Assembly (NCBI GenBank): GCA_001643675.2
Contig: LSRY02000035.1
Span: forward strand, 248,001 to 312,000
DNA length: 64,000 bases
Origin: Monocercomonoides exilis
Taxonomy: Eukaryota; Preaxostyla; Oxymonadida; Polymastigidae
Direction of reading: 5' to 3'
Part shown: in pieces, positions 45,701 to 58,100 of the stretch
Numbering within the stretch: position 1 is the stretch's first letter
Layout: the number at the start of each line of letters is the position of its first letter
Made by a program: the position numbers and the translations under genes
Notes under the pieces: model-generated
Seen by the model: the letters and a program-made list of their open reading frames with translations, nothing else
Told to the model about the DNA's origin: nothing
Databases searched by the model: none

Positions 45701-48700
45701 TCTTCACTCCACTTTCATTTCGTCTTCTTCACCATCAATGACCATTTCTCAATGTTCTCTTTCTCTTCAAAATCCATCATCAGAATTGACATTTCTGTTC
45801 TTGTCCGTTGAGTTAGGGATCCTGATAATCGACAAATTCTCAGCTTCATCAATTGATTTGAGGAGAAATCCGCTGATCTGGTTGAGGGGAAGCATCGCAA
45901 ATAGCGAGTTAATGAGCACTCTATGGTTGAACATGACAAACTGCACTTTTTCTGAAATCGAAAGAGCAGCTGGAAGTGGAGGGTGTGTGAGCATTGGCAA
46001 CAGCGATGATGAAAATACGAACGCACAAATAAATATTAAAGAATGTTATTTTGATGGATGCTCTGTGCTTGCTGATGAAAGCAGAGGAGGGGCTATCAAT
46101 GCTCAATTGAAAGGAAACATTCAAATGAATGTTATTTCATGCACATTCACAGGATGCACAACTCCAGCTGAAGAAGGGAAGATTGGCTTTGGCGGAGGGA
46201 TGGCACTGAAGCTGATTGATGAATATTCTTCATTTGTGATCTCATCCCCTGTTTTTGAGGCAGACAAACCAAATGCTGCGACATATGGAAACAATCTTTT
46301 TGTTGAATCATCCAACTTGACAAAGAGCATCACAAATGTCTCTCTTCCATTTGTTTCTGAGTATTTGGTTGATATTTCCTTGGATTCAATGAGAGGATTT
46401 GATGGGAGTGACACAACGAATACCATCCCGCTAGTGTATTTCTGGCGAGTAATTGGCTCAGAGATATTTGTTGGAGACAAAGGAAAAGACATGGGTGCCT
46501 GCGGATTATCAGATTATCCTTGTCTGTCAATTGATTATTCGCTAACAAGATTGTCTGAAGGAAATGATAAAAACATCAACATCAGAGGAAAAGGAGTTCT
46601 CCAAAAAAGTGTTGATGTGAGTGGAATTTCAGTGAAATCTGATGATAACAGCATATGCTCATTAGAATGTGTCTCATCGCTTGAAGGAGCCAAAGGAGCA
46701 GCAATGAAGATTGAGGGCATTTCCAGTTTCGAACTGATAAACTTTGTAGTTCCATCTTCATTCGCAAGCGGAGCTAAGACTTTGCTGCACGTTTGTTCAA
46801 GCAATGGATTGTTGACTGTGAAGGACTGTTCATTCACAAAAATGGAAGAAAGTGGAGAAGAAATAATTAATTTTGGTCTGATCAAAGCAGATGGAGGCAC
46901 AGTTCAATTGGAATTTGTGACAATGCAATCACTTTGTTTTTCAAAAGATGTAATTTCTGTGTTTTCTTCAACAATGTTGAACATCAAAAATCTGACGATG
47001 AAGAATATTAAGCTGGATGGGGCAAGTGGATTGAGAATATCAAAGAGTTCAAGAAGAGAAAACAGAGCAAAAAATGAAATTGAACAAGATATTGTTATTG
47101 AGTGGAGTTCATTCGAAGAAGTCACTCAGAACACAACAGAAAACATTTCAATCATTCGAAATGACAATGGTGATGAACCTTTGAAAATTGTGATTTGAAA
47201 CACAACGATGAAGAAGTGTGGTGGAACGAGGTGTGGAAAGGGAGGGGCGATGTTTAATGTGTTGAATGAGGAAGGAAAGTTTGATTGCTCATTTTGCACG
47301 ATTTCTGAGTGTTTCTGGTCCGCCACAGGAAGAGGTGGCTGGCTGTTTCTGGAGTGCACTTCGACAGTTGAACATCCTCTGAACTTTATTCTGTCAAATA
47401 TCACCTTCAAAAACAACTCTGCGTTCAGAGGGAGAGATGCGTATGTTCGATGCCACTCAATCGACACACAAATAGTTGATGAGTAATTCTTGCTGGATTT
47501 CAGATTGCCATTTGTAAAGGAGCTAGCGATATGGGGCTGCACAACAGACTCGTTTGTTGGTGAAGAAGATCTTCTGCTGAGGGTTGTGAAATATCAGTGT
47601 GAGACGATATTTGTGTCTTCAGTTGTAGACAATCACAAAGACAGCAAGCAATGTGGAGAGTTCAACATGCCTTGTGAGTCGTTGAATGTTGGAGTTCAGC
47701 ACATAATTCCATCTCTGTATTCACAGCTGCTGATCTTGGGGCAAACAGAAATTATCTGGAAGTGTGATACTCATGATGTGATAATCCGCTCACTTCAATC
47801 TCCTTCAGCTGCATTTGTGTATCTGAACTCAACAATTGTTGGCGATGAAGAAAATCTAATTACAACTTCAGAGAGAGTTAGGATCGAAAGTGTAAAGTTT
47901 TCTTTTGGCCATTCATTTTCGTATTCAGGTAGCTCTATTATCCATGAAGCAAATGGCCAACTTTCTCTTTCATTTGTTGATTTCTCTTCGGTTTGCCAAT
48001 CAGAAAACATTGAATCTGCTGTTCTCAATTCAACATTACTGAACATCGAAAATGGAATTCTTCATGTTGATAACTGCTTAATATCAATGCTTTCATTCAA
48101 AAAGCTTTCATTTTTGCTAAATGGAGATGACATAAATATTACAAACGTTCGAATGGAACAGATAGAAGCAGCAAAAAATGTATTTGAACTTAGTAATTGT
48201 GAAAATGTTGTATTTAATGGAGTATCTGCAGATGGAGTGAAGCTATCTGAAGGTTGCATCATTTCCATTAACGAAAACGCTTCAAAAACGATTTCTATTG
48301 GAAGCTTCTCGTTCAAAAATTGTTCAAGAAATTCAGAAGGAGCTTCAGTTTTATCAGTTTCTTCAACATCTGCCGTTATAATTCTTTCGAATTGTTCCTG
48401 TTCAAACTGTTATTCCGTGTTTGATAAAGGAAGCATTATGGATATGAATAATGCAAAGGGAATTTCGATGGATTCATGCCAATTTATTGGAATTCCTGCA
48501 AAAGAAAGTGAAAATGAGAGAAATAAAAATTTTGAAGAAATATGCAAATGGAATGGATCGCTTGTCTATTCAGCGAATTCTTCATTGGCGATGAAGGATG
48601 TGATTATTTCACATGCCTTAATGGGTGGATTATCTGTGTCTGCTGGCAATGTGACGATTGAGAAAGGAGAATTCTTCAACAACAATCCATTCATTGAAAA

Positions 48701-50651
48701 ATATCCTTCTCTTCGTCGAAACATCATTTGTTCAGATTCTGCTTCATTGACCATCTCCAGTTTGAAAGGGAGAGATGGATTAATGCCCAATTCTTCCCTT
48801 TGGGTTTTGAATGATGGATGCACCGTTGGTGGAATAGCAGGAGAAAGACCATCTCCATTTTTCATTCCCAGACTGGAAGATGTTTCAGTGAATGAGAATG
48901 GCAACAATGTTGTTGTGAAATTCAAAGGATCGCTTCTTCTTCCTTGTGATTTGTCATTCAGACTTGTGTATAAAACGGAGGATGTGGAGTTGTTTGAGAC
49001 ATATCAGTTTGAGAAAGACAGTTTTGTTTCAGAAACGGAAGTGATTGGAACAGTCCCATCAGAAAATATATCTTCGATTGGAAATGATACGGAAGTGTCT
49101 GTGATGATTCTGTTTGGAAAACAATTGGCTGCGACTTCACCGCAGATTCTGAAGAACAAAACAGAGCCAAAAATAGACGGGGAAGGAAGACTTGCTGAAG
49201 GAGGGAAAGAAGGGAAATCGTATTGGTTGTTGATTGTTTGCATTGTGATTGTTGTTGTACTGCTTGTAGTCATTATTATTCTGGCAGTTCGATGGAGAAG
49301 GGCAAAGAACGAGAATAAAGATCTGAGAGAGATTGTGAATGACAACATCAGAAAAGATCCGAAACTGATCGAGATGGTGACGATGGAGATGTCGCCTGAG
49401 GAGCAGTGGAGGAGAGCTGAGAGGGAAGCGGAGAAGAAGAATGAAGAGAGGATAAAGAAGAGCGTGTATGGGAAGCAGATGCAGCATTCGGAATCATCAG
49501 AGCATCTTTTGTCTGAGAGTTGATCAACTGAATACATTCTGGGAAAAGACTCAGACAAGATCCCTCAATGGATGCTGGAGAAGGTTGATGATGAGGAAAT
49601 AAGAAAGCAGACTCCATCACCATCAATTTCATCCGCTTCAACAACTGATTCAGATTCAACTTTTGTTCGGAGAGAGGATCTGTGTCCCACCACTTCGTCC
49701 ATGTCGAATCTGGTGGACGCAATGGCATGCTCATCTCCTCATGAGAAGCTGATTGTGGATCTGAGGGATTCGATGTTCATGCTGCTTCATGGAAAAAATG
49801 AGAAGAAGGAGATGGCAATTAGCACTCTGCAGAAGAGGGAGCAAACTGCTGCTCAGATCCTATTCTGGGTGGCTAATATTTCGCTCCATTCATTTGACGA
49901 GATGGAAAATCCACTTCAATCCCTTGCCAATCTCAGTCCACACATTGTTCTTTTCTCCGAGCACATGGTGATCTGCATTGTGATGCATTCAGACGTTTTG
50001 TTAGATGATGATTCAGACTCATCTTCCATCTCGTCATCAACTGTTGTGACTTCTGCCAGTGGCATTGATGATGATGATGGTGATTCCCTTCCTTCTTCTG
50101 CCTTTGAAGATGAAGATAGTTTCAAAAAAGAGTGTCTGAGGTGGAAGGCACCAGAGTTGCAGATGAACAAGAAGAGGGGAGCGACAAAGGAATCAGTTGC
50201 CTTTTCGATTGGGATGATCCTGTGGGAGTGCTTGACACTGGAAATCCCATTTGGAGAATACGAGGCAGAGGTGGCAGGGCAGAAGATTGTGAATGGCGAA
50301 AGGCCAGACACAAAAAAGACAGAAGAATCGTCTTTTGGAGAAATAATCAAGATGTGTCTCGTGCAGCCATCTGCAGGCAGGCCATGCTTGGGAGATCTGA
50401 AAAGAGAGTTCATCCAACACTTCCCTGCAAGTGCAGTTGTACTCACTATGTCTGATGCTCTTTTCACCTGCAATGCTGAGAGCTGTGACAAAAAAGACAG
50501 CAAAGATAACAACAGTAATATCAGCAAAAGCAGAAGCAGAAGCGGTGGTCAGATGTCAACATTGGCAGCATGTACATTAGTTGATGAACGAATTGTGTTG
50601 CGCAAAACAGTCAGCAATGATAAAACGGAATATGGCTGTTATCCCCAATAA
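42786..50651 (+). pseudogene. pectin-lyase-like surface protein with pseudokinase tail; five in-frame stops
   Basis: Exon 1 (42786-42873) encodes a signal peptide, MLLFLFACLILGKAFEAQY. A 51-nt intron (GTATTC...TTTAG) leads to exon 42925-50651. The single frame holds many Cys/Gly repeats of the type SCTFEGC and GGAI, expected to form parallel beta-helix (pectin-lyase fold) repeats outside the cell. A membrane helix (WLLIVCIVIVVVLLVVIIIL, near 49225-49284) and a basic stop-transfer RWRRAK follow. The cytoplasmic tail has a kinase C-lobe remnant (RWKAPEL, SIGMILWECLTLEIPFGEYE, RPCLGDLKREF) without glycine loop, catalytic HRD or DFG. Stops in this one frame: TAA 43884, TGA 43935, TGA 47196, TAA 47484, TGA 49521; the natural end is TAA 50649. 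No frameshift was found over 7.7 kb. The architecture belongs to a large family known from Monocercomonoides. Confidence 0.8.
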
Positions 50652-51589
50652 GAAGATACTCGTTTTTGATTTGTTGAAACGTTTTTCATCTCTTTTCTGT
50701 TTTTGTTATTGCATTGCTTCTTTTTTGTGTTTTTTTTCTGGCATATCCATCATCGATATTTTTCTCTCTGAAAATGAGAGTGCTTCCTGATCAGGGAGCA
50801 TCAAGAATAAAGATGTTAGTTAATGATTCATATTAGGGCCATTTTTTAATAATTTTCCAATTCTTTAAAAATCAGGCCAATAAATTCAGGAATAGTCAGA
50901 GATGAAGATGTGTTTGTAGTCAACATTGATTGAGGAATTTTTTTAACAGATAATCCGCGTTTAACTGGATTGAATAATAAGCTAGCAACATGGAAAAAAT
51001 TCTCTGATCTTTGCTTTTATGGGCATCTTGAAAATCTGAACTTGATGGCTTTTCAAATCACATCTTTCGTATTGTGCGGAGCATTAAATGGTATTTCCAA
51101 ATATTTTGCTTTGAATGTTTTTCATAATTGATAGAAATCGAAGGTTGCTGGAGGCATGGAAGTAAAAGTTAGATGATTGAATGGAATTGATCCGAGCTCC
51201 GAAGGCTTGCGGGAATAGTTCTTCAATTCAACTCCAAATTTCAACGACACATCGGCGAGTGCGAGTAACAAAATTTAAATTTTCAATCAAAGAAAGAAAT
51301 TCCATTTCAAAGAGAAAAAGTTGTTCTTTTTCTTTTATCATTTGTTGATTCTTTTTCCCAAAGATTTATCTGCTTTTATTCTGCTTTCAGATTTGTCCAG
51401 CAGGCAATTGTCTCTTCGTAAAAGGATGTTCCTTGATAGAATGAATTTGGTACATTTTGGGACTGTAAACGGAAAAGGAAATATTGAATGCCCTTTCACA
51501 TCCGAAAGTGTAAAAAAAATCCACAAAACGTAGAATTGTTCTGGCAATGTATTTAAATATGCGTTTCTTCATTTTTTGTGGAAGAAATT
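50652..51589. other. spacer between convergent genes
   Basis: No supported gene. A short plus-strand open segment after a TTTCAG (51391-51533, containing RKRMFLDRMNLVHFGTVNG) looks protein-like but has no partners. Confidence 0.35.
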
Positions 51590-53999
51590 TCATGAAAGGC
51601 AATCTATTCTTTCAGTCTTCTTCTTCTTCTTCTTCTCTATCATAATCATCCTCATCTTCCTCCTATTTCTCCTCTTCTCTTCTCTTTTCTTCTCTTTCCT
51701 CACATTCTTCCTCTTCCCACTAGCCCCTCTTCCTCTGCCTGTTCCTCTTCCTCTTCCTCCACTGCTGCTGCTGTTATTGTTCCTCACTTCTTCGATCTCT
51801 GCCGCCTTCTGCAGCAGCAAATACGAGTCGTCCATCGCATGCTTCATCTCAGCCTCCTCAAAAAGCGTCAGCAGCAGATGCGTCACGCGGAAGAGGAGCG
51901 TCGGCGAGAGAGAAGAAGAGCAGACAGGAGAGGCTAACAGGATGTTGGAGGAGGAGGAGGAGGAGGTGGTGGTGGTGGTGGTGGACGCAGAAGGAGCAAA
52001 GGACGAACATATTGGTGATTATGCTGATGATGAGGCAAACAATGATGCATTCGGATCAAATAAAACCCAGCTCTGTTTAATCGATTCAACAAACATCGCT
52101 TCATCCTCGTTCAATTTTACTTTCTCAAATTTATCTTTCTTTTTTCCTTTCTCTTTCAAATGTTCATCTTTTTTATCTTCCTTTTTGCTCCTCTCTTTCT
52201 CATCCTCTTCATCGCTCGACACTTCAATCAATTCGTTTCTTCTTCCTTTGTTTTCTTCTTCTTCAACTTTCGTTTTGTTTTCGCCCTTTTCTTCAATCTT
52301 TGTTTTCTCCTTTGCTTTCTCCTCTGTTCCCTTCTTCCCCTTTCGTTCCCTTTTACCTTCGTGTTCTTCCTCTGCCTCCATCTTTCTTGTCTTCATCGTC
52401 TCTCTCTTCATCCACTCCTCTCCGTTCAGCTCTCTCTCATTTGCTTTCCTCTCATCCTGCAGCACTTTCTCCAGACAACCCACCACTCTTCCTCTTCCCA
52501 GCACAACAGAGTCCACAATGTGGCGTATCTCCCTTTTCCCTTTCAGTTTCATCTTCCCCTTCGATCCCGTCTCAGCGGCTGTTCCATCTTCTTCTTCTCT
52601 TTCTCCATTTTCTGTTTTTCTGTCGAGCCCCACTCCTTTCCTCACACCAGAATTATCTCCTCCTCCTCCTATGCTTCTTCCGCCTCCGCCTCCTCCTCCT
52701 CCTCCTCCATAGGCATCTCTAGCTTCTCTTCCCCCCAACCCCAAAGAAAACGCCGGAAAAGACGAGTTTTGGAGTGTTGTGCGTGCTGCCCGGCGAGCAA
52801 AGGGGACCAGCCCGCGGGCAGCAGCTGATCGCCCGCCCTGATACGACTTGGCTGACGACAGGCCAGAAAAGGAGGAGATGAGCGAAGACAGCGGAGACAG
52901 CGGCAGAGGTGGGAAGCAGCTTCCTTTGGAGAGAACAGCACACACTTGGGGCAGTGTTGGACATAGGCGAGAGAGCGGATGCAATGACGTTGATGATGAT
53001 GATGAAGTTGAGGATGAGGAAGAAGAAAAAGAAGTGGAAGAAGATGACGTCAAAGCAACTGTGGAAAGAAGTTTTGAAGCAACCTCTGGTGAAAGAAGAC
53101 CAATCAGAGCAACAAGAACATCGAAATGAGAAGATGAAAAAGACATTTTTGTCGTTCTTGTATTCGAGATTGGAAGAAGAGAAATCTGCTTGGCTGAATC
53201 AAAAGGATCCAATGAACGCTTAAAGAATAGAGTGAGGTCTTTGCTGAGCAATGAATTCTCATCGAAATGCTGGCTGAATGAGGCGAGAGTGTTGAACAGT
53301 CTCGTCGAAGAGCCGCTTTCTGTCTGCTGCTCAAATGTTATCTTGCCCAAAAATGGAACTGAACTCTGGAAGAAAAAGGATAGGAGGTTCAATGACAAAC
53401 GCCGCACTGCTGGACGAATGTGGGAAAGGCCAGTCAGAAGTGCTGTGCGAAGAAGAGGGAGATGAGGCGATAATAAGCTTCGCTGAGATGTTTTCACTGG
53501 TGAGAATCTGTCTTGTTCCATAGAGACTCTTGACTGCACAATCGATGTTTGTGTGATTGTTTGAATCAATTTGCTAAATGCATCCCTGACTGTTGGTTCT
53601 TCGTCAAACAATTTTGGCATCGATTCTTCGATAATTCGCGAAATAGAACTGGTCAAAAAGAACGGATCATCGCCATATGTTTTGACCAGCTCTATAAGAC
53701 CATTTAGTGCATCTTCCCTCATGTGAAAGTTGTAAATGAGTCAATCTCGAAAGAAGATCCTCTTTATTCAGATTTTTTGATGTAACAATTTCTTCCTTTT
53801 CGCTTAATGCTTTCTGTTGTTTGAAATGCAACGTTTTTGCACTGATAGTCCCTGATAAGGTATTTGATTCTTTCGGTTTCGGAGTTAATTGAACTTGTTT
53901 TCCTATTTGAATTATTGTTAATGAATAATCAATTGAATTGCTGGAAAATGTCTTATTATTCAGCATCATTGAGTCTTTTTTAGAAAGCAATGTCTGAAG
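51590..53999 (-). CDS. IPI1/TEX10-like ribosome-biogenesis protein; frame disturbed
   Basis: Resembles the N-terminal IPI1/TEX10 domain, a HEAT-like subunit of the Rix1 (PELP1-TEX10-WDR18) complex needed for 60S maturation in the nucleus. Visible blocks: LNKEDLLSRLTH, MREDALNGLIELVKTYGDD, PKLFDEEPTVRDAFSKLIQ and SPHLPLLRTALLTGLSHIRPA. The first block is in a different frame from the rest: reading TH then YNFHMREDAL requires dropping one T in a TTT run near 53734-53736. After a Ser-rich stretch, a Gly run (52690-52710) and a Lys/Glu-rich region, the frame meets TAA at 52019. It then continues open to 51590 with LFRVTHLLLTLFEEAEMKHA and KAAEIEEV, which looks like real coding. The 5' end (perhaps MPLKDSLNSLLFDLHEN near 54110) is not resolved. 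The gene is either damaged or the sequence has errors. Confidence 0.6.
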
Positions 54000-54172
54000 T
54001 ATTGTTTGTTAGAAGATATCCATTAGAGAATAATAAGTTGCCTTTTCTGAATCTCAGTTATATTCTCGTGCAAATCGAATAATAATGAGTTTAAACTATC
54101 TTTCAATGGCATATCTTAATTATAATACAAAATTATGAAAAAAATGATGTAAATTGAAAATTCGCGTCTTGG

Positions 54173-54907
54173 AGTTCAAAGCCTTTGGTAGCAACTCTGG
54201 CGTTTGTGTTCAAAGACGATTGCTCACAAGTGTTGCTTGGGTTGAAAAAGGGAGGCTTTGGAAAAGGATTTTGGAATGGATTTGGAGGTTTGAGAACCAA
54301 AAATCTTTGTTTCGAATTTTTTGAATGCGAAGGTCTGTGCAATAATTTTGCTCAAGGCAAATTGCAAGCAGGTGAAACTATTGTTCAAGCAGCAGTTCGC
54401 GAACTTGCTGAAGAGTCGGGCATCAAAAAGAAAGAAACAGACCTCCAAAAGCGAGGGATAATAATGTTTGAGTTCAAAAGTGCATTAAAGCCCTCTTGGT
54501 TTTTTGAAGTGCATATTTACTCAACAACAGACAACGATGAAGAAATCGTGGAAAGCGAAGAGATGAAGCCTGAGTGGTTTTCGGTTTCCAAAATACCATT
54601 TGAATCCATGTGGGAAGATGATCGCTTTTGGCTTCCCTGCGTTCTCAGAGGTGGGTGCATCATGGGGTTCTATCCTTACGATGACATAACCAAAGACATG
54701 TTAAGTGGCATCACAGAGATCGTTTTGCCAAATGATCCAAGATTGTGTGCGCTGGATTTGGATGTTGCCAGCCAATCATCAACAGCATCTCCTTCAAATT
54801 CTAAGAAAGATCCAAAATATAGAGAAAATACGTTCGTTGTACCGGACAGATTTCCCATGGATTTTCGTCAATGGATTGCAATTGGTGGATTTTTCCAACA
54901 TTTGTAA
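54173..54907 (+). CDS. MTH1/NUDT1-like Nudix hydrolase (oxidised purine triphosphatase)
   Basis: MTH1-type enzymes hydrolyse 8-oxo-dGTP and 2-OH-dATP to monophosphates, cleaning the nucleotide pool. Exons: about 54173-54287 and 54357-54907; the 69-nt intron (donor GTTTGA) falls at the start of the Nudix box. Once spliced, the box reads G-KLQAG-E-TIVQAAV-REL-A-EE-S-GI, with all canonical Gly, Glu and REL..EE positions present. Family hallmarks around it: VLLGLKKGGFGKGFWNGFGG, MKPEWFSVSKIPFESMW and DDRFWLPCVL, closely matching the MTH1 core. After the core there is an extra 75-residue tail ending FRQWIAIGGFFQHL. The start codon is not identified; the frame opens after a stop at about 54155 without an ATG, so a short upstream exon is likely. 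Divergent from the IPI1-like gene. Confidence 0.85.
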   Translation, partial: SSKPLVATLAFVFKDDCSQVLLGLKKGGFGKGFWNGFGGLRTKNLCFEFFECEGLCNNFAQGKLQAGETIVQAAVRELAEESGIKKKETDLQKRGIIMFEFKSALKPSWFFEVHIYSTTDNDEEIVESEEMKPEWFSVSKIPFESMWEDDRFWLPCVLRGGCIMGFYPYDDITKDMLSGITEIVLPNDPRLCALDLDVASQSSTASPSNSKKDPKYRENTFVVPDRFPMDFRQWIAIGGFFQHL

Positions 54908-55152
54908 AAAGAGAATTTTGTTTCTTAAACATTATGTCATTTATAATTCTCTGTTTCGAAAATTCTGTTGTATATTTTTTTTTATATTTTTGTTTTGACC
55001 ATCGGGAAGCTTTGTTATTTGTTTATAATGAAGAAACAAAAAGAAAGATAATCTCTGATCATATACACCATAATAATATTGAATAAATCATTTGATAATT
55101 AATTTCTGGATTTCGGGTTAAATTGAAAACGATTCATGATAATTTCTCAGTA

Positions 55153-58100
55153 ATGAATATAAATTTTGATGAGGATTTTTATGACAAGATTAAAGTGTGT
55201 TTAGGCTTGTATTTTATTTGCTTTTTGAGAATATTATTATTTCTATTTTAAGTCTCTAAAAGATTCAGATGAGGCTATCAAAATGTTACATATGATGAGG
55301 TTTAAAACGTTTCATTCAAAGTTATTGCTTTATGATGTCTCGTATTTTTTTTTAAATTTGAGTGATGCAATAATAGAACAACTTAAAGAAGGGAATGCTG
55401 CTGCAGAGGATTTATTTGAAAAACTAGAATATCTGGCAGGCGAATGGTCAGAAGATAAGCGCATTTGCTTGGAGATGTCATCTTTGCTTTTTGAAGTTGC
55501 TTGCGAGGCAAATGAAGTGGAATGTCTTGTGAAAGTGTTAAAGTGTTATGACCTGATACTTGGAAGACAAACAGTGGAAGTTTTTGTTAAAGCAGAAGAG
55601 ACCATTGAATTAGCATGTTTGTTAGTTATTTGTTTTGACATTAAACGATGAGTTTCTTTTTTCTGAATTTTTTTCTTTTTTCATTTGCCAAAGTAAATAC
55701 AATCCAAAAAGGAAATGATCAAGGAGTTTTTGAATTTCTAAGTTATGCGTTATCTATAAGCTTAAGGATATGTAGGTTTGTAAATTATTCGTGATTTTTT
55801 TAATTCGTTTATGTTTTTTTTCGGTATCACTTTGCGATTATTCTTTTTGAAGACTATCAGGCAATGATGAGATTATTAAAAGGGCAATAAATATTATTTA
55901 TCAACTGATTGATGGAAATGATCGGTTTTTGTGTAGAAAAGGGAACGACATTGTTGAAGGAATGGCTATGCTCATTGAGGAAAATGGTCTTTCAGAGCAG
56001 TATGCTCTGCCTCTGTCATCTGTGATGGAAGTGATGCTGAGCGAGAAATCTGGTGTGTGCAGAGAGATGATTATAGGGAGCGAATTGGGAGGATTGCTTT
56101 TGAAAGAAATTGAAAAGGATGGCTCGTCAAAAGAGAGTGGCAGGATTCGTCTGAAGCAGGTGTTGTTGTCTCTGGTTGATGGAATTGCAGAGTTACAAGG
56201 CAAAAACGAGATGGCCATTGTGAAGAAAAGAGAACAGGAAGAGAAACTATTTGAGATGCGAAATGAAGATTTCGGGGCTGCAGAACATTTTGAAAAAGAT
56301 GTGAAGGATAAAAGAACAATTGGCAAATCACAAACGCCTCCACCGTCAAATAAAGTTGTCTCAAAGCCAAAAAGGAACAAAGGCAAGCTATCGAAGCCAA
56401 AGAACAAGAAAGGTCCTTCTCCTCCTGTCACCCCTCCAATGACTCCGCCAGCATCACCTCCACTGGCATCTCCATTCACTCCGCCAATGACTCCTCCAAC
56501 TTCTTCTTCTTGCTCAAAAAGGCATTCACCTCCTCTATCACCTCCGCAGAAAGCGAAAAAGACTGTTCCGAATGAAAAATTTGAATGGGCAGAAGAAATC
56601 TCAAATGCAGACGATATGAAAGCTGATGTTGCAGCAGAAATCAAAGAAGAAACTGAACCAGAAGAAGCAGATGACCCAGCGAATGAAGGGCGCATGGTGA
56701 CAATTCTTCACATTAAGCTGCTTTTGAAGTGTGTTGAATGTTCAGACAAAGAATTGGAAGGGAGGGCACTGCAGACGCTTCACAGAATTCTGTGTGGCAG
56801 TGCTGTTGTCGGGCTGTTTGATGAAGAAAAGAGAAATGATGATGTTGAGTGTGGGATGGAGGAAGACAAAAGGGCGGACGAAGAAGGAAAAGGAAAGAAA
56901 TGTGCGTTTAGCAAATATCGAAAGAAGACGATTGAAGAGCTTCAAAAGGAGAAAAAGCGGCTTTTGCAGATTTTTGTGGAGGCAAATGGATTTTCTGCTG
57001 TCAGAGCATTCATAGAAAAAGACACAGAAATCAAAGAGTCAGAAAATATGAAAGAAAAAAACGAGAAAACTGAAATGGAGTATTCAGAGATGAAAGATGC
57101 TTACTCAACGAAAGAAAAGTTGGATGAAAGGAAAATCACAAATGAAAAAGATACTCAACCCTCATTTTCATCATCTTCGCTATCATCGTCATTTTCGTCA
57201 TCATCTTCAGTATTCTCTCTTTTTCCTTCATCACCTTCGTCATCATCAGCAGCAGCAGCTTCATCTTCCCATTCTCTCTTCTCCCTTTCGTCTTCTTCAA
57301 TTGATTCACAACCATTGCCTTCATCGTCTCAAGTTCAATCAACGGTCTCTCCACCCGTTTCGCCTTCTTTGCCATTTCCTCCTTTGCTTCCATCAGAATT
57401 CAAGTCAAGCTGTTCCTTTTCAGAGACATCGCTCTCTTCGTTGAGTGCATCAATGTCTTTTGGATTGTGCGCAGACAGTTTTCTGCTGTCGCCGCTGGAG
57501 ATGTGCAATGAGATTCTATTTTCAGCACTGGAATGGATCAAACAGAAAGATGAGGGCAGTTATGTGTTGGAGCAGTTTAACAAGATGCTGAAAAGAAACG
57601 AAAACAGAAGTTTTGAGGAACGAATGGTTGGAGTTGTTGAAAAAGCAGTACTGGCACAAGGTTTGTAAATCTCTCTTCAAATGTCTTTTAAAAGCTATGT
57701 ATTTTTAATTTGTTCAATCTTTTTTTTTTCTGATTCGTTTCAACTACAATTAATCTTGCTGTGTTTCTGTGCCAATGCTCTGAACTTTTACTAGAAACCG
57801 CTCAACAAAATGAGGATGAGCCGGTCTGGATTGGAGGATTTATTGAAGCATTGAAAGAAATGAATGTGAAAGAAGATGCCTGTGTGATGACAAATTGCTT
57901 GTTATTGGTGAAGAATCTTGTTCAACTTCTTAAAAAACGAAATGCTGATGAATGTGGAGCGAAACAGCACTTGTTACAGTCTGATTCTTCTTCCTCTGCT
58001 TCTGCTGCTGCTGATAATCTTATTCTTCAGAACAGTCAGCAAACAAGCGTTAAAATCAACGAGCGGTCAAACATTCCTGTAATCATTCTTTTGGAGACCC

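Noticed and set aside
43884-49523. Reassignment of stop codons (TAA/TAG to Gln or TGA to Gly)
   Set aside because: Other genes end at TAA, TAG or TGA at the expected C-terminus (for example TECR at 308 residues with TGA, gene G with TAG), and Gln and Gly use ordinary codons.
51576-52828. Plus-strand Ser/Phe/Leu-rich ORFs
   Set aside because: Mirror of the Lys/Glu-rich C-terminal half of the IPI1-like gene.
57097-57444. Plus-strand His/Leu-rich ORF within gene H
   Set aside because: Alternative frame of the Ser-rich insert of gene H.
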